A stretch of DNA of 8,269 bases from an uncultured Lachnospiraceae bacterium (GCA_910579935.1 CAJTVQ010000073.1:1-8269), one strand, 5' to 3'; shown: positions 1 through 6,425, counted from the stretch's first letter. The notes: a model not told the origin generated them from the letters alone. A program made the numbers and translations.

Positions 1-15
1 CCTGATACCCTCCAC

Positions 16-435
16 TTATAGAATCTTCCTGTGAAAGCGGCAGTTTACTGGCGCTTTGGTATTGAAATAAATACAATTTAAACGCTCATTATTACAAACC
101 TGATAATTTTTAATCGCCTGTTTTGCCAACATAAGACGTATCATATCATATGCAATAAAAACGCCGCATCCACACGCCCACAAAAAACTAGCAATGCGAA
201 AACCGTTTATCCAATCCTGTATTTCCGGCGATATTAAAAATACATCCGGCGAAAGGAATGGAACGACAAAAAATATCATGCCACAAAGGGAGAACCATAA
301 CGGCAAATTACAGCGGAGAACATAATTTACAAAAAGCGATATAACAGTAAAGATACTGCCAATGGCAGATACAAAAATAACTACATTAAAGACGTCTATC
401 TCTTGTTTCCGGTTGCTTGCTTCTTTGCCATACAT
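16..435 (-). CDS. Small hypothetical membrane protein (about 139 aa)
   Basis: I do not recognise this protein. Read from the ATG at 435 it has 139 residues: a charged N-terminus (about 1-14), then hydrophobic stretches at roughly 17-40, 45-62 and 79-98, and a polar, cysteine-containing C-terminal tail with a basic end. It is therefore probably an integral membrane protein with about three membrane segments. The frame stays open upstream to a TTG at 477, but that extension overlaps the SpoVG-like remnant on the other strand. I prefer ATG 435 because the protein there begins with a typical soluble N-terminus. No strong Shine-Dalgarno is visible (only CAGGTA upstream), so the start is uncertain. 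The segment is visibly more AT-rich than tgt or leuB, in keeping with accessory DNA. It is convergent with nothing in view, and its 3' neighbour lies outside the window. Function unknown. Confidence 0.55.
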   Translation of the reverse strand: MYGKEASNRKQEIDVFNVVIFVSAIGSIFTVISLFVNYVLRCNLPLWFSLCGMIFFVVPFLSPDVFLISPEIQDWINGFRIASFLWACGCGVFIAYDMIRLMLAKQAIKNYQVCNNERLNCIYFNTKAPVNCRFHRKIL

Positions 436-455
436 GAGCATTACCTGCATGGTAA

Positions 456-602
456 AACAGATTTGGGGCATTTGCAACCGTCGTGTTTGGTGACAGCTTT
501 AAGGTTACGAATGTTACAGTGCTTGAGGGCAGTAAGGGTACTTTTGTATCCATGCCCAGTTTCCGTACAAAGGAGAGGGACGAATACAACAACCCGGTCT
601 AG
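456..602 (+). pseudogene. SpoVG-family protein remnant, truncated at both ends
   Basis: The frame from 456 to the TAG at 600-602 encodes a stretch resembling the core of SpoVG-family proteins: an AFATVVFGDSFKV segment, then VLEGSKGTFVSMPSFRTK. The family signature of an 'EG..G.FVSMPS' strand followed by a basic loop is clear. SpoVG is a site-specific nucleic-acid-binding regulator. Divergent small relatives are common cargo in conjugative elements of Firmicutes, and this version looks closer to those than to the chromosomal sporulation gene (inference). There is no start codon: a TAA lies at 453-455 in frame, so about 15 N-terminal residues are missing. Similarity stops after ...NNPV at about 600, where family members usually continue with a YKD-type segment. 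The C-terminal half is absent and the next sequence belongs to something else. This points to a deletion joint near base 600 and another break near 450. Confidence 0.72.
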
Positions 603-784
603 AGAAGGCAGATCAGAGGCAGTACCGGGAAGCATTTGAAATCAAAAAGTACATTTATTTGGAAAAATACGATAAGGCTGTTATGGCTGCACTGATTTCA
701 AGTGCCGAGGTTGTTAGCGAAAACCAGTTGAATGTCACATGGAAACATCAGGACATTTATGAGAAGATTTTTTCCATTCTGTAA
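603..784 (+). pseudogene. 3' tail of an unidentified gene, possibly a recombinase C-terminus
   Basis: Immediately after the SpoVG break a different frame is open to TAA 782-784. It has a charged, helix-like start (EKADQRQYREAFEIKKY), then YLEKYDKAVMAALISSAEVV, and ends with QLNVTWKHQDIYEKIFSIL. There is no plausible start codon with a ribosome binding site at its left edge, so it is probably the 3' end of a longer gene joined to the SpoVG fragment by deletion. The pattern of a helix, a strand, then 'V.WK..D..EKI' near the terminus resembles the ends of large serine site-specific recombinases. That would suit a mobile-element scar, but the match rests on a short segment. It could equally be the tail of another element-borne protein. 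The stop is followed at once by the promoter-like sequence of the next gene. Confidence 0.35.
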
Positions 785-801
785 GCAATTTGTGGTACAA
801 T
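772..801 (+). promoter_or_regulatory. Candidate extended -10 promoter for the metallophosphoesterase
   Basis: TGGTACAAT at 793-801 combines a TACAAT -10 box (796-801) with the TG of an extended -10 element. The upstream -35 region (TTCCAT, 772-777, 18-bp spacer) is poor, which extended -10 promoters tolerate. The predicted start near 808 lies 34 nt upstream of the ATG at 842. A hairpin begins at 804, so the transcript would start within or next to it. Confidence 0.45.
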
Positions 802-803
802 AA

Positions 804-826
804 GGGTGTCTGTTTTACGGACACCC
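804..826 (+). other. 10-bp inverted repeat at the predicted transcription start
   Basis: GGGTGTC at 804-810 pairs with GACACCC at 820-826. The stem extends inward by a T-G wobble, a G-C and a T-A pair to a TTT loop. No T-tract follows on the plus strand (AAAAAGG comes next), so it is not a convincing terminator for the upstream fragment. Given its place over the likely transcription start, it could be an operator or a 5' leader hairpin; this is inference. Confidence 0.45.
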
Positions 827-841
827 AAAAAGGATAAGAAG

Positions 842-1540
842 ATGATATTTATTACAGGTGACACACATGAGAACTTTGAGCGTGTTGAAGGATTTTGCAG
901 GCATTTTCATACTTCGCATGACGATATACTTATTATTTTAGGGGATGAAGGGATCAATTTCAGTGGGGTAAGATATGACAGCCTGAAAAAGCGGCTGCTG
1001 GAGTTCCTCCCAATCACGATATTTGCCATTCATGGAAACCATGAATAGCGCCCCTGTACGATAGACAGCTATAAAGAAAAGCCGTGGCATGGCGGAACAG
1101 TGTTTTATGAAGAAGAATATCCCAGTATTCTGTTTGCAAAGGACGGAGAGATATTTGATCTGAACGGAAAGCAGACGGTTGTGATGGGTGGAGCATACAG
1201 CATTGATAAGGCAATCCGCATTGCATACGGATGGGGCTGGTGGGAGGACGAGCAGCCTGCGGATGAAATCAAGGGATATGTTGAACAGCAGCTTGAAAAA
1301 TCCGGTTGGAAGATGGATGTGGTGTTAAGTCATACAACACCATTGAAATATGAACCCGTCGAGGTTTTTATGTCTGATGTGGATCAGAGCAGTGTTGACA
1401 AGTCCACGGAGATCTGGCTGGATGGGATTGAGGACAGGCTGGAATATAAGAAGTGGTACTGCGGACATTATCATACAGAAAAGAAGATTGATAAGCTGGA
1501 GATAATGTTTGAGAATTTCGCTATGTTTTATGGAGCTTAG
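842..1540 (+). pseudogene. Calcineurin-like metallophosphoesterase interrupted by an amber codon
   Basis: With the TAG at 1046-1048 ignored, the frame from ATG 842 to TAG 1538-1540 gives 232 residues plus the internal stop, and every metallophosphoesterase motif is in order: GDTH (D7, H9), GDE (D35), HGNHE (64-68), LSHTTP (H164) and the C-terminal GHYH (H209, H211). These residues bind the two metal ions in this family; members hydrolyse phosphate mono- or diesters, and the substrate here is unknown. Codon 69, directly after GNHE, is TAG; relatives usually have an ordinary residue followed by Arg-Pro, and here Arg-Pro follows the stop. No frame change occurs, so one base substitution explains it. 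The upstream piece lacks half the metal ligands and should be inactive unless the stop is read through. An AAGGA at 830-834 supports ATG 842 over an in-frame GTG at 806 inside the hairpin. Short phosphoesterases of this type occur in phages and conjugative elements, matching the SpoVG remnant beside it. Confidence 0.82.
1536..1540. repeat. Left target-site duplication (CTTAG) of the MITE
   Basis: CTTAG here is matched by CTTAG at 1694-1698 on the other side of the element. Removing the element and one copy restores GGAGCTTAGAAGAG, in which TAG is still the phosphoesterase stop codon. The outermost base is shared with the terminal repeat, so a 3-bp TTA duplication is an equally valid reading. 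Confidence 0.65.
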
Positions 1541-1694
1541 GAACTGTTAAGAAATAAATCTTTACATTTGACTTGTCTGAGTCCGCAAATGCCGCGTTGT
1601 CATCAGTCGTCGATGCCCGCATCGACTCCATCTTCCGCCTTGCCTTTGTGAACTCATCCTGCGTCAAAGTGTAAAGTTATTTCTTAACAGTTCC
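1540..1694. mobile_element. MITE-like miniature inverted-repeat element
   Basis: The ends are imperfect inverted repeats of about 32-33 bp (1540-1572 and 1663-1694). The outer 18 bases, GGAACTGTTAAGAAATAA, are identical, and the inner part differs by small gaps (CTTTACATTTGAC versus CTTTACACTTTGAC). The element is only 153-155 bp and contains no transposase, so it would need a transposase supplied in trans. The flanks carry CTTAG on both sides (1536-1540 and 1694-1698), compatible with a 5-bp target duplication. If the outer GG belongs to the element, the duplication is TTA. The interior has a perfect 8-bp palindrome (1609-1616 with 1619-1626). The minus strand is open through the element after one TAA near its right end. 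It inserted precisely at the stop codon of the metallophosphoesterase, so that stop is regenerated by the duplication. The parent family is uncertain; short TNA-type duplications would suit an IS5-like group. Confidence 0.82.
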
Positions 1695-1698
1695 TTAG
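1694..1698. repeat. Right target-site duplication (CTTAG) of the MITE
   Basis: This is the second copy of the CTTAG found at 1536-1540. It follows directly on the right terminal repeat ending CAGTTC. Both copies are intact, which suggests a fairly recent insertion. Confidence 0.65.
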
Positions 1699-1784
1699 AA
1701 GAGTAATGGGTAAAAAGGATTACTTAGGGAAGGGGGTGTTGATTTTGATTTTTTTAGATGTATGTAAGATATTGGAGGATTAGT

Positions 1785-1859
1785 ATGGATGTAGTGGCAA
1801 AGATTGTTTTCATAGATGAACAAAGATTACTGATAATGGAAATGTCACCTGTAGGGTGA
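1785..1859 (+). CDS. Possible 24-residue small ORF upstream of tgt
   Basis: ATG 1785 is preceded by GGAGGA (1774-1779) at a good distance of five bases, and the frame runs 24 codons to TGA 1857-1859. The peptide MDVVAKIVFIDEQRLLIMEM looks like an amphipathic strand-turn-strand, faintly like the first strands of a Nudix-type domain, but it is far too short to assign. It may be the start of a gene whose remainder was lost, or a leader peptide ahead of tgt. The rest of the 220-bp interval between the MITE and tgt shows no other gene. Coding is supported only by the ribosome binding site. Confidence 0.3.
   Translation: MDVVAKIVFIDEQRLLIMEMSPVG
1809..1837 (+). promoter_or_regulatory. Weak candidate promoter for tgt
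   Basis: TTCATA (1809-1814) and GATAAT (1832-1837) are separated by 17 bp and lie about 84 nt upstream of the tgt start. The -10 matches the SigA consensus in five of six positions, the -35 in four. A second weak pair is TTGATT (1739-1744) with TATGTA (1761-1766). One of these probably serves tgt, because the MITE and a broken gene lie upstream, but neither is strong. Confidence 0.3.
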
Positions 1860-1920
1860 ATCGCTGAGAGATAAACGTTGGTTATGGAGCGGAAAGTCTG
1901 ATGAAACGGAGGGCGGAAAG

Positions 1921-3075
1921 ATGTATAAATTATTAAAGCAGGAAGGCCGGGCGAAGCGCGGGGAGTTCCATACGGTACACGGAGTTATACAGACACCGGT
2001 TTTTATGAATGTCGGAACGGCGGCGGCAATCAAGGGAGCGGTATCCACGGAGGATTTGGAGCAGATTAAGACACAGGTGGAACTGTCCAATACTTATCAC
2101 CTGCATGTAAGGCCGGGAGATGAGGTAGTGAAGAAGATGGGCGGGCTGCATAAATTTATGTCGTGGAAGAAACCTATTCTTACGGATTCCGGTGGTTTTC
2201 AGGTGTTTTCACTGGCTTCCCTGCGGAAGATCAAGGAAGAAGGCGTATATTTCAATTCCCATGTGGATGGACGGAAGATTTTCATGGGGCCGGAGGAGAG
2301 TATGCGGATACAGTCCAATCTGGCTTCCACGATCGCCATGGCGTTTGACGAATGTCCATCCAGCAGGGCGGAGCGGAGATATGTGCAGGATTCCGTAGAC
2401 CGGACGGCGAGATGGCTGGAACGGTGCAAGAGAGAAATGAAGCGGCTGAACGGCCAGGAGGATACCATTAACAAAAACCAGCTTCTGTTTGCCATTAATC
2501 AGGGGGCGGTTTTTGACGATATCCGCATCGAACATGCGAAGAGGATCGCTGAAATGGAGCTGGACGGTTATGCCATAGGCGGACTGGCGGTAGGGGAAAG
2601 CCATGAGGAGATGTATCATATATTGGAAGAAACGGTTCCTTATCTGCCCGCGGACAAGCCAACTTACCTGATGGGGGTGGGGACACCGGCGAATATTCTG
2701 GAAGGCGTGGAGAGGGGCGTGGATTTCTTTGACTGCGTATATCCGACCAGAAACGGGCGGCATGGGCATCTGTATACCAATCAGGGAAAGATCAACCTGT
2801 TCAATGCTAAATATGAACTGGATGACAGGCCGATTGAAGAGGGCTGCAGCTGTCCGGCATGCAGGCGCTATTCCAGGGCTTATATCCGTCATCTGCTGAA
2901 GGCGAAGGAAATGCTTGGTATGCGGCTGTGCGTACTCCATAATCTGTATTTTTATAATACCATGATGGAGGAAATCAGGGACTCGCTGGATGCCGGGAAT
3001 TTTGCAGCGTATAAGAAGCGGAAGCTGGACGGGATGAATGCGGGGCAGGCGGAACGTCTATATGGGAAAAAATAA
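1921..3075 (+). CDS. tgt: Queuine/preQ1 tRNA-guanine transglycosylase
   Basis: This 384-residue protein is full length for bacterial Tgt. The enzyme replaces guanine at the wobble position 34 of GUN-anticodon tRNAs (Asp, Asn, His, Tyr) with preQ1, or with queuine in some salvage-type bacteria, in the cytoplasm. Visible motifs are LSNTYHLHVRPG (55-66), TDSGGFQVFSL with Asp89 at the base-binding/catalytic site, FDEC (142-145), NQGAVFDD (193-200), GGLAVGE (220-226), DCVYPTRNGRHGHLYT with the nucleophile Asp271, and the zinc site C309, C311, C314 and H340. GGAGGG at 1908-1913 is well placed for ATG 1921, where family members normally begin. The frame is open further upstream, but there is no better start. 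Downstream lies yajC, a frequent partner of tgt in bacteria; queA, often upstream, is absent and a MITE-scarred accessory region stands in its place. Whether preQ1 or queuine is the natural substrate cannot be told from the sequence. Confidence 0.97.
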   Translation: MYKLLKQEGRAKRGEFHTVHGVIQTPVFMNVGTAAAIKGAVSTEDLEQIKTQVELSNTYHLHVRPGDEVVKKMGGLHKFMSWKKPILTDSGGFQVFSLASLRKIKEEGVYFNSHVDGRKIFMGPEESMRIQSNLASTIAMAFDECPSSRAERRYVQDSVDRTARWLERCKREMKRLNGQEDTINKNQLLFAINQGAVFDDIRIEHAKRIAEMELDGYAIGGLAVGESHEEMYHILEETVPYLPADKPTYLMGVGTPANILEGVERGVDFFDCVYPTRNGRHGHLYTNQGKINLFNAKYELDDRPIEEGCSCPACRRYSRAYIRHLLKAKEMLGMRLCVLHNLYFYNTMMEEIRDSLDAGNFAAYKKRKLDGMNAGQAERLYGKK

Positions 3076-3088
3076 AACGATTAGGGGC

Positions 3089-3117
3089 TTGTCTTATAGT
3101 GCAAATTTGTGTATTAT
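3089..3117 (+). promoter_or_regulatory. Candidate SigA promoter for yajC
   Basis: TTGTCT (3089-3094) and TATTAT (3112-3117) are spaced by 17 bp, close to the TTGACA/TATAAT consensus, in the 97-bp gap after tgt. Transcription would begin near 3124, about 49 nt before the yajC start. This would let yajC be expressed independently of tgt. Confidence 0.5.
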
Positions 3118-3131
3118 TGGTAATAGGTATT

Positions 3132-3146
3132 TTTTCAGACTGAAAA
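3132..3146. other. 15-bp dyad in the yajC leader
   Basis: TTTTCAG and CTGAAAA form 7-bp arms around a single A. It lies just downstream of the predicted yajC transcription start and upstream of its ribosome binding site. A one-base centre makes a poor RNA hairpin, so a protein-binding site is more likely than a terminator, if it has a function at all. Confidence 0.3.
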
Positions 3147-3172
3147 TCAGAAGATTCTAGGAGGAATTACAA

Positions 3173-3505
3173 ATGGGTATTTTGTTGACAGAAGCGGCGG
3201 CAGCAGAGGCAGGGGCAGGCGTTGGAATGACAATGGTGGGCGCTGTCTACATTGTTGCGATCATTGCTTTCTTTTATTTCTTTATACTCCGTCCGCAGAA
3301 GAAGGAGCAGAAGAAGGTGAGCGCCATGCTGGCTACGCTTGAGATAGGCGACTGTGTTTTGACGAGCGGCGGTTTTTACGGCATTGTGATTGATATTACG
3401 GAGGATACGGTTATCGTGGAATTCGGTAATAACAAAAACTGCCGTATCCCGATGCAGAAATCCGCAATCGCGCAGGTTGAAAAACCGGAATCCGAGTCAA
3501 AATAG
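3173..3505 (+). CDS. yajC: Preprotein translocase subunit YajC
   Basis: This 110-residue protein has the standard YajC layout. A short alanine/glycine-rich N-terminus is followed by one membrane helix (about 20-39, ending in FFYFFILRPQ), the hallmark RPQKKEQKK stretch on the cytoplasmic side (40-48), and a small domain with GDCVLTSGGFYGIV (59-72), an acidic strand region and RIPMQKSAIAQV near the end. YajC is the accessory membrane subunit that associates with SecDF at the SecYEG translocon; it is not essential in the bacteria where it has been tested. AGGAGG at 3159-3164 is ideally placed for ATG 3173. The gene follows tgt, as in many genomes, but secD does not follow it: a terminator-like hairpin and leuB come next. 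Length and composition are ordinary. Confidence 0.95.
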   Translation: MGILLTEAAAAEAGAGVGMTMVGAVYIVAIIAFFYFFILRPQKKEQKKVSAMLATLEIGDCVLTSGGFYGIVIDITEDTVIVEFGNNKNCRIPMQKSAIAQVEKPESESK

Positions 3506-3533
3506 GAAGAAAGAATAAGAAATTGCGGATTAC

Positions 3534-3566
3534 AGGCTATCCTCTGGTCAATAGAGGATAGCTTTT
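3534..3566 (+). terminator. Rho-independent terminator after yajC
   Basis: GCTATCCTCT (3536-3545) and AGAGGATAGC (3553-3562) form a perfect 10-bp stem with a 7-nt loop, followed by TTTT. The T-run is short, so termination may be partial. It lies about 30 nt after the yajC stop and about 55 nt before leuB, separating the tgt-yajC unit from the leuB unit. A TATACT -10-like box (3571-3576) just after it could start the leuB transcript, but I see no good -35. The interval is too short for a T-box leader. Confidence 0.7.
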
Positions 3567-3621
3567 CCGCTATACTGAAGTAAAGAACAGGAAATAAATG
3601 AATGAAGGAGTGGAACACAAA

Positions 3622-4704
3622 ATGGAACTGAAGATCACATGTATTCCGGGCGACGGGATCGGACCGGAGATTGTCAGGGAAGCGAAAAAGGTGCTGGATA
3701 AAGTAGCGGAGCGGTACGGACATAAAATGGAATATACGGATATTCTCATGGGAGGCGCATCCATCGATGTGCATGGAGTGCCCCTTACGGACGAAGCGGT
3801 AGAGACGGCCAGGGCGGCGGATGCCGTGCTGATGGGTTCCATCGGCGGTGATACGACAACTTCCCCATGGTATAAGCTGCCTCCGAATTTAAGACCGGAA
3901 GCAGGGCTTTTGGGCATCCGCAAGGCATTGAACCTGTTTGCAAACCTGCGTCCGGCGGTATTGTATGAAGAGCTGGCCGGCGCCTGTCCTTTGAAGACGG
4001 AGATCAGCGGACAGGGGTTTGATATGCTGATCATGCGGGAACTGACCGGCGGTCTGTACTTCGGTGAGCGCAGGACGGTGGAAGAGAACGGGGTAAGGAA
4101 AGCCATCGATACCCTTACATATGACGAACATGAGATCCGCCGCATAGCCATTAAGGGATTTGACATTGCCATGAAACGGAAGAAGAAAGTGACCAGCGTG
4201 GATAAGGCGAATGTGCTGGATTCTTCCAGGCTGTGGAGAAGCGTGGTGGAAGAAGTTGCGAAAGATTATCCGGAAGTTACACTGGAACATATGCTGGTGG
4301 ATAACTGCGCGATGCAGCTGGTAAAAGACCCGGCACAGTTCGATGTGATCCTGACCGAGAATATGTTCGGAGATATCCTTTCCGACGAGGCGAGCATGGT
4401 GACCGGTTCCATCGGAATGCTGGCGTCGGCTTCCCTGAATGATACAAAGTTTGGTTTGTATGAGCCAAGCCATGGTTCTGCGCCGGATATTGCGGGACAG
4501 GATGTGGCGAATCCGATCGCCACCGTTTTGTCGGCGGCAATGATGCTGCGGTATTCGTTTGACCTGGACAGAGAAGCGGATGCGGTAGAGGCGGCGGTAA
4601 AGGAAGTGCTGAAGGAAGGTTACCGTACGGGAGATATCATGTCGGAAGGATGTGAGCAGGTATCCTGTTCCCGAATGGGGGATCTGCTTGCGGAAAGAAT
4701 CTGA
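3622..4704 (+). CDS. leuB: 3-isopropylmalate dehydrogenase
   Basis: This 360-residue NAD-dependent enzyme oxidises and decarboxylates 3-isopropylmalate to 2-oxoisocaproate in leucine synthesis (cytoplasmic homodimer in known members). The N-terminal PGDGIGPEI (9-17) is typical. The substrate arginines are visible in LLGIRKALNLFANLRP (R100, R110) and in MREL (R139), with Tyr146 (LYFGER) and Lys195 (SVDKANVLD) as catalytic residues. Asp227, Asp251 and Asp255 match the metal-binding aspartates, and HGSAPDIAG (284-292) is the NAD-binding loop. The loop around MRELTGGLYFGERR and the FANLRP form favour LeuB over isocitrate or tartrate dehydrogenase. An in-frame ATG at 3598 exists, but AAGGAG (3605-3610) fits ATG 3622 better, and the resulting MELKITCIPGDG start matches the family. 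The next gene begins 17 nt after the stop, so they are probably cotranscribed. Confidence 0.96.
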   Translation: MELKITCIPGDGIGPEIVREAKKVLDKVAERYGHKMEYTDILMGGASIDVHGVPLTDEAVETARAADAVLMGSIGGDTTTSPWYKLPPNLRPEAGLLGIRKALNLFANLRPAVLYEELAGACPLKTEISGQGFDMLIMRELTGGLYFGERRTVEENGVRKAIDTLTYDEHEIRRIAIKGFDIAMKRKKKVTSVDKANVLDSSRLWRSVVEEVAKDYPEVTLEHMLVDNCAMQLVKDPAQFDVILTENMFGDILSDEASMVTGSIGMLASASLNDTKFGLYEPSHGSAPDIAGQDVANPIATVLSAAMMLRYSFDLDREADAVEAAVKEVLKEGYRTGDIMSEGCEQVSCSRMGDLLAERI

Positions 4705-4721
4705 GGACAGATGGGGACAGG

Positions 4722-6380
4722 ATGGATACGAAGAAGATAAGGGAATGCTTTCGGGACAGGGAAAACTGTTTTTTTGCACTTTGGTTCCTTTGGATGGCAG
4801 TATATTACGGGGTTCGGATGTTTACCCTGACGCCATGGTATGACGAACTTTATACCTATTACTATTTCATCGGCAGGGGGCCGGTATATGCGGCGCTTCA
4901 TTGGCCGCTGCCGAATAATCACGTGGGTTATTCTGTACTTTCCGGGATATTGGACCAGCTTGGCGATCCGTACATAGGCCTGCGTGGTGTTTCCTATGTC
5001 AGCGCACTGGCCAGTCTGATCCTGCTGTATCGGATCGGAAGGAAGCATTTGAAACACGGATGGTCTTTTTGCTGTGTGGCGCTGTATTCCGGTATGAATC
5101 TGGTGAACCAGCTGGCGGTGCAGGGAAGAGGTTATGCACTGGCGGCGGCCTGTTTCCTGACGGCGCTTTTCATGCTGCAGCGGATCGGGTTCAGAGAGGG
5201 AACGGGGACACGGGCGGAGGTGAAAGATCATGCGGTATTTTCCCTTTCGCTTACACTTGGCTTATATGTGCTGCCCAGCAGTGTTTACTGGGTTCTGCCG
5301 CTGTGTATGATCGGAGGAACGTTTCTGCTTCTGTACCGGAAGAAAAGGAAACTCTTGCATCTGATCGCAGCCAGCGCCATCGCCGCGGTGAATACGGTGT
5401 TCCTGTATACCCTGATATGGCTGGCGATCGGTTCGAATCTGTTAAGTAAGACGGAAGGCGGCGTTTATTATGGGCAGGGGCATGTATCCATTATCCTTTC
5501 GGCCCCTTTTCAGTCGGTAAAAACGGGAATCGGCTATATGCTGGCAACGCCTTATATCCAAAGCGTGGAACGGGAGGGATATTTCGCGGCATTTGCCGTA
5601 TGGCTGCGCTCTCTGCTCAATTATTTCTATTCCCGTGCGGGAATTGTTTTGGCAGCCGTAATCGCTGCGGGAAGTGTGGCGGCCGCCGTATCCGGCGTGA
5701 AAGCGTACCGGGCGGACCGTATGGCAGCGTGGTCGGGCAAAGCGCATCAGGCGGATGCGGCAGGGCCGGGCGGAGGAGAAAAGCAGAAGCAGGTATTTTT
5801 CTCTTTATTGATTGCGGGAATGATGATCCTGACGCCGGTGATACTGGTCCTGCAGTGTAAACTGCCCTATTTCCGGGTATTTTCTTATATGGGAATTCCG
5901 CTGGCGCTGCTGCTTGCCATGCTGCTTCAGTCTGCGGCGGAGGCAGTATGGAAGCGTCTGCGGACGGTCACGGATTTCCTGTCTGGTCACGACGGGGCCT
6001 GTTTGAAGATTCTGGCAGCAGTATCCGCATTATTTGCGATTGTATTGCTGTTGTCGAAAGATTATAATAATGAGTATGGAGTAACGGAGTATTATGCGAA
6101 AGATGCACTGTCCCATGCCGGAGTAACGGAGCGTGAGAGAATCTGTGTGACGGACTGTTACCAGCAGTATCTGCTGCGGTTCTGTTACGGTATCGAGTGT
6201 GAGGACATGCAGATAGAGGGAGCGGACCTGGTACTGATACACCGGGAAATGGAGCAGCAGGAGCCGGAGGTATTCCGCTGGGAGTTTTATCAGAATTATG
6301 AGTCCATTCCATGGGAATACCTGAAAGGGATGGAACCTGTTTACGAAAACCGGGAATATGTGGTATATGTAAAACAGTGA
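4722..6380 (+). CDS. Polytopic GT-C-type glycosyltransferase-like membrane protein
   Basis: This 552-residue protein has about ten hydrophobic segments (near 16-36, 85-104, 113-130, 134-152, 172-190, 192-206, 212-236, 305-325, 358-378, 386-404 and 427-445) and a soluble C-terminal domain (about 446-552). The first extracytoplasmic loop has TPWYDELY (D41, E42) and then PLPNNHVGYSVL (63-73). The acidic pair after the first helix and the NNH segment are typical of GT-C glycosyltransferases of the GT39/ArnT-like kind, which move a sugar from a polyprenyl-phosphate donor to an acceptor outside the membrane. QGRGYAL (134-140) and PYFRVFSYMGIP (382-393) also match conserved spots of such proteins. 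A glycine-rich cytoplasmic or loop linker lies at 340-357. Donor and acceptor are unknown. GGGGA (4713-4717) supports ATG 4722. Its position between leuB and ilvD suggests cotranscription but gives no functional clue. An inactive relative cannot be excluded. Confidence 0.75.
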   Translation: MDTKKIRECFRDRENCFFALWFLWMAVYYGVRMFTLTPWYDELYTYYYFIGRGPVYAALHWPLPNNHVGYSVLSGILDQLGDPYIGLRGVSYVSALASLILLYRIGRKHLKHGWSFCCVALYSGMNLVNQLAVQGRGYALAAACFLTALFMLQRIGFREGTGTRAEVKDHAVFSLSLTLGLYVLPSSVYWVLPLCMIGGTFLLLYRKKRKLLHLIAASAIAAVNTVFLYTLIWLAIGSNLLSKTEGGVYYGQGHVSIILSAPFQSVKTGIGYMLATPYIQSVEREGYFAAFAVWLRSLLNYFYSRAGIVLAAVIAAGSVAAAVSGVKAYRADRMAAWSGKAHQADAAGPGGGEKQKQVFFSLLIAGMMILTPVILVLQCKLPYFRVFSYMGIPLALLLAMLLQSAAEAVWKRLRTVTDFLSGHDGACLKILAAVSALFAIVLLLSKDYNNEYGVTEYYAKDALSHAGVTERERICVTDCYQQYLLRFCYGIECEDMQIEGADLVLIHREMEQQEPEVFRWEFYQNYESIPWEYLKGMEPVYENREYVVYVKQ

Positions 6381-6412
6381 GAAGCAAGGAACTGTAAAAA
6401 ATAAGAAAAGTC

Positions 6413-6418
6413 AGGAGA
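6413..6418 (+). promoter_or_regulatory. Ribosome binding site that decides the ilvD start
   Basis: AGGAGA lies one base before an ATG at 6420 and seven bases before the ATG at 6426. Only the second has workable spacing, so IlvD is taken to start MRSDSV rather than MKMRSDSV. Confidence 0.7.
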
Positions 6419-6425
6419 GATGAAA

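Noticed and set aside
1706..1730. Short inverted repeat AGTAAT/ATTACT downstream of the MITE as a terminator
   Set aside because: The stem is only six AT-rich base pairs with a long loop, and the T-rich stretch begins too far downstream to act with it.
2209..2940. A 243-codon open frame on the minus strand within tgt
   Set aside because: It is the antisense shadow of a full-length tgt with all catalytic motifs, and its translation shows no recognisable domain or ribosome binding site.
3506..3621. A leucine T-box or attenuator leader before leuB
   Set aside because: Only about 115 nt separate yajC and leuB, with one simple hairpin. There is no room for a T-box structure and no run of leucine codons in a leader peptide.
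3889..4779. A 296-codon minus-strand frame across leuB and the start of the next gene
   Set aside because: It spans two well-supported genes on the other strand, has no family features, and is low in plausible hydrophobic-core composition.
6388..6406. GGAACTGTAAAAAATAAG before ilvD, resembling the MITE end
   Set aside because: It matches only about the first eight bases well, has no partner inverted repeat nearby and no target duplication. In an AT-rich leader this is likely chance.
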